Positions 53,890 through 64,000 of a stretch of 64,000 bases of DNA are shown piece after piece (the stretch's first letter is position 1; each line of letters begins with the position of its first letter). Source of the DNA: Pterobdella sp. o SKG-2022 (taxonomy: Eukaryota; Annelida; Clitellata; Hirudinida; Piscicolidae); assembly GCA_964035795.1 (NCBI GenBank), contig OZ038321.1, positions 8,635,446 through 8,699,445 on the forward strand, read 5' to 3'. The position numbers and the translations under genes were made by a program. Under the pieces are notes generated by a model. It made no database searches. It was given only the letters and a program-made list of their open reading frames with translations, and was not told where the DNA came from.

Positions 53890-56800
53890 AGCTAATAATA
53901 ATTAGGTATTTATATAGCGCCTTCTACGCATCGTTCAAAGGCGTTCTGCTATGAACTGCTTGAAGAGGTAGGTTTTTAAATTTCTAAAAAAAATAGGATA
54001 GGGAGAAGATTCAAGATAAGGAAAAAGAGAGTTACAGAGAAGCGGACCAGAAAAAAAAAAGCAGATTTAGCATAGAAGAGAGAGAGAGATAATGAAAAGT
54101 TGAGAACGAGTAGAGGACCGTAGGCCGGTACGTTCAGGAGAGAGTAAGAGGTTAGAAAGATAGGAAGGCGGGGTAGAGTGAGAAATTTTGTACATAAGAG
54201 TACAGATTTTGAAAGAAAAGCGAAAGTGAGGAAGAAGCCAGTAAAGATCGACAAGAGATGGAGAGATATGGAAAAATTTAGAAGTATGAGAGACCAGGCG
54301 TGCAGTAGAGTTGAAAGCTTCAACTAGAGGGTAGAGAGTAGATTTAGGAAAATTAAAGTACAGAGTTGCAATAATCAAGTTGAGAGAGAACAAGAGAGCA
54401 GACAAGAATCTTAAGAGAGGCATCATCGAGATAAGAAGAGATCTGTCTGATACGACGTAAGTGAAAAAAACAAGAAAAAGCAACAGAGAGGATTTGAGGA
54501 TTAAAAGAAAGAGAAGAATTGAGGAGAAAGCCAAGACAGCGAATAGTGCAGGAAGGATAGATAGTTAGGTCAGAAATTATAATTGGAGGGAGAGAGAAAG
54601 GAAAAGATTTAGACTTAGAAAGATAGAGAAAATTAAATTTCGAGGAATTAAGTTTTAGATGCATGGAGTCGCTCCATGAGAGAATAGAAGAGAGACAGAG
54701 ACTAAGCCTATCAAGAGTAGAAGAAAGAGGAAAAGAAGAGAAGATGTAGGTGTCGTCGGCAAAAAGCTGACTTTGAAAAAAAAAAGATTCAATAAGACAA
54801 GGGAGATGAGAGGTATAAAGAATAAAGAGAAGAGGTCCAAGAACAGATCCCTGAAGAACACCAAAAGGAACAGAGAGAGGATAAAAAGAAGAGTTTTTAA
54901 CAGAAACAGCGGAAGAACGGTTAGAAAGATAGGAGGTAAGCCAGGAAAAAAAGGAGCCGGAAATACCGAAAAAGGAGTTGAGATGCTGCAGTAAAAGTGA
55001 CTGGTCAACAGTATCAAAAGTAGAAGAGAAGTCAAGAGAAAGGAGAAGAGAAAGCTTACCAGAGTCGGAAGCTAGAAGAGCATCATTAGAGATTTTTAGA
55101 AGACAGGTTTCAGTAGAGTGAGAGGGTCGAAAGCCGGATTGGGTAGGGGGTAAAAGATTGTTAGAAAGAAGAAAGTTTGAAAGTTGGAGATAAATAGCTT
55201 TTTCTTGAGAAGGTTTTTTCAGTATTGGAGTAGGTGGGAAATTTAGAAGTAGCTAGAGAAAGGTTAATAAGATTGAGAATAATGGGATAGAAGAAAGAAG
55301 AAAGATCATTAAGGATTTTTGGAGGAATAAGGTCAAGGGAGCAGGAAGATGAAGATACAGATTTGATGATGGAAATGAGGTCTGTGAAGGTGATGGGTGA
55401 AAAGTGAGACAGAGGCAAAAGAAGACGCTGGAGGAGTGTGAGATGATGAGCGATTAGTTCTAATAGAGAGAATCTTGTTGTGGAAATAGTCTTGAAAATC
55501 TTGAAAAAAAAAAGGAGAAGGAGGGGATTGTTTGGAGAGAATGCGATTGAGATTTTTCCAACGAGAGAAAGAAGAGGAAACAGAGTTGATGTAAGAAATA
55601 AAAAAATTTAAGTGTTTGGAGTGGAGGAGAGAGTGATAGGTTGATAGGTGAGAAAGGCAAAGAACGTGAGAGGAAGAAGAGGGAGAGGAACAATAGGAAC
55701 ATTCGAGCCTGCGTAAAGTACGTTTGGATGTGACGCATTCACCATCAAACTAAGGAGCTTTGAAGGAGGAAAGACGGTAGGTAAAAGATTTAATGGGAAG
55801 AAGCACATTCAAAGTATTAGTGAGAAGAGAGTCTAGAGCAAGAACAAAGTCATCAACATCAGTGAAAGAAAAAGAGTCAAAAGAAAAAGCCAAAAGAAGT
55901 TGGATGAAAAGTGTTTTGTCCAGTTGAGGCCAAGAACGAGTAAATACCTTGACAGTAGAGGAGAGTTTGATGGGGCTGGCAGGGAAAGAAGATTGAATAA
56001 AGTAGTGATCAGAGAAGGAGACTGGGTGAGCAAGAATACTAATGGGTTTGATAAAGGATGATGTGATGAGAAAATCAATGGTTTTGCCAGAGGAATGAGA
56101 GGGAAAGTGACAGTGTTGGGAAAGATAGAAAAGTTCAAGAAGTTCCAGAAATTTGTTAGTGTAGAAATTATTTTTGATGTTAAATTGGATGTTCAAGTCA
56201 CCTACATAATAAAAAGAAGAGGGAAGAGTTTATAAGAATTCAAGTAAGGCAGAGAAATCATTAATAAATGAAGAGAGAGAAGAAGGAGGTCAATAAATAA
56301 CAGCAATAAACAGGGTGAGAGTACCAAATTTAAAAGAAGAGAAAAAGGATTCAAAAGATTTAAAATTAGGATGAGAAGTTTTAGAAGAGGAAAAGGTAGA
56401 TTTGTAAAAAAAGCTAGATTCCTCCATAAGTGGAAAAAGAGGTAGAGAGGGGATTTTGAAGAGCATGAGTAAGTTCAAGGAAAGAATAAGAGAGAGGACA
56501 AGCCGAGATGAGAGAAGGAGAAGAAGCAGCTTCATGCCAGGTTTCACTGAGAGCTAGAAAGTCAAGGTTGGAGTCAGAAAGGAGATTGAACACATGAGTA
56601 AATTTGTTATTAAGAGATCTTATGTTGAGAAAAGATATATTAATGGATTTAAGAAGTTTAGAAGAGTTATGAGATGAGTTGGATGAATTAGAATTGAGAA
56701 AAGAAGATTTAGATTTTAGGTGAAAGGAGGAGATAAGAGAGGAGTGAAGGAATGTAGAACTGAAGAAAGTAGTAGTGGATAATGAATTACAATTGAAAAC

Positions 56801-57075
56801 AGAAAAACTACAAGATTTGAGATTGAAGAAGAAAACGCGCAGCCTGACAGTCTGAGGAGGGGGAAAAGAGAATTTAGAGTGACTAAGTAGAAAATCCCGA
56901 TAGCAGGGCATAGGTTAAGAGTAAATAAAAGGAACAGAAGAGAAAAAAAGAATTAAGGTTTTGCAAAAAAATAATAATGAAAACAAAAAATTGAAAATGA
57001 AATACCTTAAAAAGGAGAAAAAGCAGTTCTTAGCAAAAACAAACCGATAGAACGGCTGCTAAAAGTGTACTGAAG
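53890..57075 (-). mobile_element. L2/CR1-type LINE, copy 2, near full length
   Basis: ORF2 starts MPCYRDFLLSHSKFSF at 56,911. Endonuclease blocks: ISFLNIRSLNNKFTHVFNLL, DSNLDFLALSETWHEA, MNIQFNIKNNFYTNKF and GKTIDFLITSSF. RT blocks in shifting frames: LDFSSTFDTVDQ-like sequence, GDLFLDLFSLFFIPLISLV, and after the RT SYLDDASLKILVCSLVLSQL then DYCNSVLYFNFPKS and TPPSYLSNLLLSPERTGLRS. It ends with AAGGCGCTATATAAATACC near 53,910. Frame changes show it is dead. The coding strand is almost all pyrimidine. The 5' untranslated part is shared with copy 1 to about 57,075. Confidence 0.85.
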
Positions 57076-57328
57076 TAATATAACGATTGAAAACTAGAAA
57101 ATTTTCAATTTAAATTTTTTAACCGTTTATTCACTTAAGTTTTATTTCAAAAACTAAAAAATAATTTCAGATTTAACATAATGATAACATTTGAACAGTT
57201 AATAATAATCTCGAAGAAATTTAACACGTAGTTAATGAAAGCCAACTATTTAATAAAAAGCAATTAATTTGAAAAGCTTCAATAAATACATATAACATTA
57301 ATTCTATTCTTAAGAGTAACTTGTTAAC

Positions 57329-60300
57329 CTAGTCTTTACATAATAATTCGAAATAGTTGAAAAGCCACAGTCTTTCGATCATTTTCAATCTATCTTCATC
57401 TAGATATAAAGATTTTCTTGAAAAATAATTGGAAGATATAATGAAAGTACATAAAATTCACAATTATAAGCATTTAAACTAACTTAGAGTATGCAACCGT
57501 TTCTCCTTTCTCGTTGACATATGGTGATCCGTAATTAATACATCTTCGTCCCCACGCAATGATTACCTTGTTGTATGAGTTTATGAACAAACACGTCCCT
57601 CTGCCACAAACCTCACTGTGCTGTCAAAATTTTTCAAACCCTGTCATTTAAAGAAAAACTTCATAATAGAACTAACATATTGATCGTAACAAGAACCGTG
57701 TTCTTTAATCTCATCATTTGTTACAGTTGAACAGAGTAAACAAAGATTTTTGATTGTTTTCTTTCTTGAAGAGATTGGCTGATTATGATTAAAAAATTTT
57801 CATTTTAACTGTTCAATCAATTTTTTTGTTTTCGTTTTTGGAACATAATAAAAATATTGAGAAAAATTAAATGATGACAAAAATAAGAAGCATTTTCGAT
57901 GCTCATAGAAAAAGGCCAACACCACAGAAAGTGATTTTAATTCAATGGGCTACAAATAAATTGATGAAATACATTCTCATTCAGTTCAAATTTGAGTAAT
58001 CTCGAGCATTATAGTTTGGTTCAGTTTTTCTTTTATTTTAATGTGTTATAGCTACCTATGGTACGTTTTAGACTTTTGCACTATGTATACTTTAGTAAAC
58101 GAGAAATATTTGTTGCAAAAAAATGTTTGAACACTGAATGTTTTATACGAAGAATTGATTTTCGTTAACATTTTAACTATAAAACATTACACCTTCAACG
58201 AAAAGTTTTGCACATTGTAATTGAAAAAATTATCTTTCAAAAATTTTTATTTTTCTTTGGCTTTAGAAAATCAAATAGTTTTCAGAGATTAAATTAATTG
58301 ACATCGAAAACCTATCTCATTCTCTACTACTAAAAATTAACAGCAACCATACTCTACATCATCAAACCTAGCTTCATTCTCTATATGGAGTCACAGCTCA
58401 TAAAATTTTGCCGGTAATTTAATTAGTCTTGGAGGCTTCCAATCTGTGATTATTAAATCTTTAGCCATTTTCAAATTATGACTTATTTAAAAATTGTTAG
58501 TAGCAATATTTAACGGTACTTCAAAAGATTTAGTCATACTAATCAAAAATTTTGTGTGTGTACAAAATTTCAACATGTACTTTTCCAATACTATTGCATT
58601 CCATGCATGACACCTTCAAAAATGAATCTTAAAACAAAATCATAAAAATCATGCTGTTTCAACTTTATAAACCACCGGATTTAAAAAGTTATGAATAAAA
58701 AAAATAAAATTTTGAATTTATTAAAAGAATTTATTGTATGAATGTTTTAAAACGTTTACTTGATATAAGCAATGTTGTCAGCTTTTGGGACCTCATTTAT
58801 CAAAAAAAGTATTTACAGTTGTCTCAACTCCAATGATTCCAAGTCCTTGAAACGATTATTATAAACAAAACTTGTAGAAAATTCTATCAATTAATTTCAA
58901 AATTGAAAATTTTTTGGTATTGCCAACATTCTAGTCTACAATAAAAAATTTTTCCCTAGAACAAGGTCCAAAAAACATCGGAATTTTGCAAAATGCCAAA
59001 AAAAAATGGGAAACACTCATATCTAATCACACATACATATTTTCACTTTGCATCACGAATATCAATTCAAATCTTATCTTTTTTACTCAAATTATTGACT
59101 TATTTTTAAAAATAATGCTTACATAACCATAAAAATTTCTCTATTTTCAATATTTTTTTCAAAAAATGCACATGGTAAGAACACGATGAAATGATCAGGT
59201 TCTACAGATGAAACCGAAACATTTAAATATAGATTTTTCAGAAAAAATTAAATCAAAGGTTAAAAGACAGCATCATAAGCTTCTTTAGCAATTTCACTAG
59301 AAGGTGGAAAATTCGGAAAAGACCTGCTGGTTCATGTCCTTCACAAAAAAAATTAATTTCAAAAACTGGAAATTTTTTTTATAATGTGAAAATTTGTTTG
59401 CACGTCTTTGTTTGATTCATGGTTAATTTTTTAATAAACGTATTTAATAAAAAATGTTAGTTTATTATTTGTAAAAAAATGTTACTTGTAAGCAGTCGTC
59501 ATCAGTGTGAATAGCCGAACAATATACGGTGGCGCAAAATTTCAAAAAATCTTTTAGTCTAGATTCAAGTAGGTGCTCGAATGATTCTTTTTTCTTCGAT
59601 CCCTGTAAATGACTTAATGCGTTATTCAAGTGCTGTTTGATATTTCTTGAAACCTTCGAAGGTGCTGGCAAGTGCTCCAACATGAAATTGAGAATTAGAG
59701 CCAACTGAGTACCAGATAAATTGTCTTCTAATGAATTTTTTCACTTCGTTTTGTTCCGAACAAATTATCAACCATGATAACAATTGCAAAAGGTATAAAT
59801 TCACATAGAAAATTATAACAGCTTTCACACCGCTGAAAATATTTTAGTGCTAATCAAAATATCAAAAATTCTTTATCAAAAATATATAGATGATAATTAT
59901 AAACTACCTCTAGATCTGTCACAAGACAGGATCAAAACGTTTAAACAGAGAAATTGTCTCAAGTCTATAAGGGCCAAATTTCCATTATCTTTACTGTTTT
60001 CACATAAAAATAAATTATATACATATAGTTTATGAGAAGTAAGATAAGCTTAGCAAACTTCGTTTCTATAGAAGTATTAAGATTCAATGCAGGAGTTTCA
60101 TCCCAAAATATGTCTGACAACTTTTTTCTCGTTAGGTTATAGCACATTTTGTACATCACATTTATGTTGACTTTTTTTGATACAGCACCGCTTGTTTTTT
60201 GATTGTTTCTTTCCATGTATAACAGTCGTTGATTCATCATGTAAAGTTCTATGTTGTTTCTGCAAGATTGATGTAATAAAAACCAGAAAAAGATCCTTCA

Positions 60301-61795
60301 AAACATATTTGAACATGGATCATTTCGAAGTTTAGTCTATAAAAAATCTGAAGATAGCAACGTATTCTTTGTAATGTACTCTTTTTATAAATCCAATATT
60401 TATCAAGTGTTTTTCTATTTTGACCAAACTTTCTTCCACAATAAACTTGAAACATTTATAACAATACTCATGTTTAATACTTGAATGTTTAATTTTTAAA
60501 AATTTTTTCAAAAGTTGAATTTACTTCAGTTTCGTCTTCATCATCCATGAAACGATTAAAAATGATTCCAAAATAAGGGTGTAAAGATTCTTTTGTTATG
60601 CGTGCAGGACTATCTACTATTAGAAGAACGATATTACACAGTTGACGACAAACAGGACACCAAAACTCCCTTTTGTACAATGACAGACGTTCACGTGGTG
60701 GCAGATCTCTTTGTAGGTCCATCTTTTATGGCAATGAATTAGTTCCCTTGCACAAAAGATTTAAACATGTAGCATTTTTTAAAATATGTCGTAAGATACA
60801 TTATTTTGTAAAACTGAACTTCAATGTATGAAGGTTTTTTTGAAAAATGTTTAAGAAATTTAACTTCAATTTTTGACATGTATAGTCTTATCAAATTCAA
60901 TGAACTTAATTTCAACTTTTTTAAAACAAGATTTCTTTAAATAATCCTCACACGTTGAAGCTAATATGACATAATTAAACCTCTTTTTATCATGAAACGT
61001 TAATAGTTATTTTTTTAATTAATAATAAAACAGTTAGTTAAGTTATTTTTATAAAAATTATTTTATGAATATAGGTTAATTTTAAAATATTGACCATAGT
61101 GTTTTCCATGAGGGTATGGTAGCATTCGTAATGGAGTTGGTGGTTGCATGATTGTACCCACAAACTGTCATACCAAGCCGTACCTATTGCCTGTTTAAAA
61201 AGACATAAACAAAACAATGTTTCTAAAAAATTTCAGTTTGAAAACTCACAGAGTTGGGAAAAAGTTCTTTGTTGAAGTATTGCATTTCTCTATAATTATA
61301 TGCAAACGTATTTTCAGGGGTGTAAAGTAATCGAGGGTGGTTTTGCGAAACTCTGTGACCCTGTACTGAGTAGTAAACATTTTTTGTTGGTGAAAAATAA
61401 ATTTTTAATGATCTTAATAACTATCATCTTCAAAAGCCATTGTACACAATCGCTAATCTATTCGAAATGGTATTATATGTTGCTGCACACTGTTGGTTCT
61501 GGTGATACAAGCAGCCACACACACTGGATTTTTAGATTTATATTTTAATGGCAGGCTGCATACACAGCAGGTAATTTTTCCAGAGAGTTCTGTTGCAGAT
61601 CCTTTATCAATTAAACATTTTCAACTAAAAATAATGCGACTTCTTTATTTTAATACTTATTAATTATACATTATTAATGAACTTTAGCTTTCTTGAAAAA
61701 TTCTACCTTTGTTCTTATCAACCAAAAATTCTTTTTTTTGTTTTTTGACGACTTTTTCCAATTTATCTTTTTTTGCTGGTTTTTCTGAATTTTTT
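57329..61795 (-). CDS. UBR3-like E3 ubiquitin ligase, 3' half
   Basis: An N-recognin-family RING-type E3. Exons read 5' to 3': 61795-61707 (KLEKVVKKQKKEFLVDKNK), 61589-61489 (ITCCVCSLPLKYKSKNPVC), 61190-61095 (SCNHQLHYECYHTLMENTM), 60722-60525 (EFWCPVCRQLCNIVLLIV), about 60254-60055, 59704-59486, 58443-58395 (WKPPRLIKLPAKFYEL), 57764-57677 (KNLCLLCSTVTNDEIKEHGS), 57620-57484 (HSEVCGRGTCLFINSYNKV) and 57416-57329 (DEDRLKMIERLWLFNYF, stop TAG). The RING-H2 cysteines and histidines are spread over three exons in the expected order: CxxC, CxHxxHxxC, CxxC. The C-terminal zinc/HxxxCGxGT domain follows. Phases agree at most junctions; those around the 60.1- and 59.5-kb exons do not close, so one or more small exons there are missing. 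The N-terminal half, with the UBR box, lies beyond 61.8 kb or off the window. Confidence 0.8.
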
Positions 61796-64000
61796 CTTGA
61801 AAAATGAGCCATTTCAAACATTATTTAATAATTTGGTTTGATACCATGTAACACTTATTCCTTATAACTGTATAGACTGTTTTACTAAACAAAAATTCTT
61901 CAAAAATCTTTTAGTAAGTTCAATTCAATCCAATATTCTATTTCTTGCTAATAAAAGTTGGAAGCTTTGTGAAAAGTTTTTTTCAATGTTTTGGTTCAAT
62001 TGTTATATTCAAACTAATCTACTCCTTTTACTTTTCGATTATGAGTTATAATAATTTAAAAAAATAACAATTTCAATGAAAACTTTTCTCTATGGTTTTG
62101 AGCTTCTTGCGCCAAAAATTCTTGAACAACTTTCGACACTTTCTCACTACCTTCCACCAGTTGGTCCAACACTTCCCTTATGAGGTACTCTGCAACACCA
62201 ATCCTCACACCAGTGCTGCCAGAAGATCCATATCTGACGGCCTTTTTACCTCCTTTCATTATTGGTATTCATGTTTAGTACAAAGTTCGCTACAAAGATT
62301 GAAACTGGTTGAAAAGAAAAAATAACGATATAAGTTAAAATATTTATAAATATGTTTTTTGAAACAAAAGTTTTAATCATGACTAAAATTCTTCACGAAC
62401 AGTATAAGAGAAATGAAGATGGGGACATCATCAGGTCGAAAAAACTTCTAAACTTCAAAAACAACCCAGTCACTCAGTTTTACATGAAAACCAGTGTTGA
62501 AGAAATATCTTGCGTTACAACAGCTACCGGTGACTGACAAAATTTCAGTAGATTATTAAAAACCTCAAGCTGTGAATCAAATCGAACAATTGAACGCTAA
62601 ACTAGAGGCTAGAGATCTTGTACTGATAAGATTTCGCTATCCGCACTACCAGCAAATGCTCTAAATAGACTTAAATAATATAAAAAGAATAAATAATAGA
62701 ATTATTTAAAATAAAAATTTTCAGGTTTCAATTATGCTTCAAAAAAGCATCTTAGCAATGTAAAGGTTTTAGAAGTCACCTCAGTTTGCTGATAAAGATC
62801 TTCTGATTATAATTAAACAACTAAAGTGATGGAGTCCTGTCAAGTAACCTAGAAGGTCTATAATCAATAATAATGTATTAATTTAGATTGATAGCAAAGT
62901 AGACTACAGGCAATGATGCCCATAATAGAACGAAGTAGAGAGATTTTACGTTATGGCACGTTTGAATATTATTTTGGCTTTACTAAGCCATGAATGGCCA
63001 AACTAAACGCTGAAAACATAAGTTGAACCACTGATTAAAGAAATGGATCGTTTTAACGAAAAACTTAATAAAAGTTTATTCTACTCTAATTCTTTGAGCC
63101 AAAGACAAACATTCAAATGAAAAAAGTTTTAGGAGTTCACTTTATTTAGTTATTAGTTGAATAAATAAGAGAATAATAAATAAATAAATAAAGAAATAGT
63201 GGAATAAAACAAACTCCTAAAAAAGTTTTCATTTGAATATAAGTTCATACTAAAAACACACTCATATGAACAGGTAGGTAGACTTTCATTGCTAGCAGTT
63301 TGAACAGTTTAAGCAGCAAATAAAGGATATTTTCTTGACAACGATTTTCAGACCGTTTATCATAGCTTTCTTTGGATTTCCATCTTAATACTTTGTAATC
63401 CTCTTCTCTAGGTATGTATCCCAATTTATTTGGATTTCTTGTCCGTAAATAAAAATATTTGTTTTTGTTAATTGCATCAAACATTTCATGCAGACCTTTC
63501 ATTGAAGTTTTTTTTTAAATTCACTTTCATGCTAGGCTTCTATAAAAATTGTTCACCAGATGTGGCTAATATGTTATATTCAGAATCCATGGAAATCAGG
63601 CAGCTTTGGTGAAGACTCGAGTATTAGGACCACATAGATTTGTTTTTTTTCTCAGTTCCAACCTTAAATTTTATTTAAAATTTAAATTCAAATTGAACGT
63701 TAACTGAAAGAGTACGTAAGGAAATTTCAGAGGCATATTCAGTAAATGGATAGATATTTGTAGAGTGCTTTCATTCATTCTAATATAAAGAGTCTGAAAA
63801 GTTAATAAAAATATTTAACCACAATAAAAACAAAATGCTAGACTTAGGAACCTTGTAGAGGATTACATAGAGAAGCCCATGCATGGAAGCGCAATTAAGA
63901 AAATTACTGAAGCCATGCATGAAGGGATGGTATTTCTGAATAAAAATTTATCTAGAATTGAATTTACTACAAAGATATATTATATATATATATATATATT
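61796..64000. other. Right end: small unassigned ORFs only
   Basis: Three short frames have protein-like composition but no family match. 62,274-62,056 (minus) starts MKGGKKAVRYGSSGSTGVRI. 62,379-62,537 (plus) starts MTKILHEQYKRNEDGDIIRS. 63,502-63,245 (minus) starts MKGLHEMFDAINKNKYFYLR. The two minus-strand ones could be upstream UBR3-like exons, but clear splice partners were not found. The window ends in a (TA)n tract from about 63,975. Confidence 0.35.

Overview
This window looks like nuclear DNA of an AT-rich invertebrate metazoan. The genes are split by many GT-AG introns. The intergenic and intronic DNA is full of non-LTR retrotransposons, SINEs, foldback MITEs and microsatellites, and there are two 200-base N gaps. 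Nothing bacterial was seen (no operons, CRISPR or IS elements). The species cannot be named from sequence alone.

Four conserved genes can be rebuilt exon by exon by reading frame and splice phase. (1) Acylamino-acid-releasing enzyme (APEH) lies on the minus strand at 15.29-32.90 kb, with 19 exons found; its introns hold pieces of three LINE families and a Tc1-like relic. (2) XPD/ERCC2, the TFIIH helicase, lies on the minus strand at 38.20-53.15 kb; 24 exons give one uninterrupted frame of about 741 residues. (3) A UBR3-like E3 ubiquitin ligase 3' half lies on the minus strand at 57.33-61.80 kb. (4) A second UBR3-like C-terminus lies on the plus strand at 14.76-15.09 kb, tail-to-tail with APEH, and appears to carry a one-base frameshift in an A7 run. 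Smaller partial plus-strand genes are the C-terminus of a type I PIP5K (2.36-3.10 kb), an NME5-like nucleoside diphosphate kinase domain (9.85-10.17 kb), a Ser/Asn-rich first exon (4.82 kb) and an unidentified two-exon gene (12.1-12.5 kb).

Mobile DNA: two near full-length L2/CR1-type LINEs (33.5-36.7 and 53.9-57.1 kb), an RTE-type LINE (25.77-29.28 kb) plus a 3' fragment (49.26-50.29 kb), a LINE with a C-terminal zinc finger inside an XPD intron (41.2-45.0 kb), relics of others, three tRNA-derived SINEs and nine copies or pieces of a roughly 370-bp repeat.

The most interesting structures are two candidate HDV-like self-cleaving ribozymes. One is the 5' end of the RTE-type LINE. The other is a compact 68-nt fold at the head of a roughly 220-bp element with an (AAC)n tail, inserted in the reverse transcriptase ORF of the 41-45 kb LINE.
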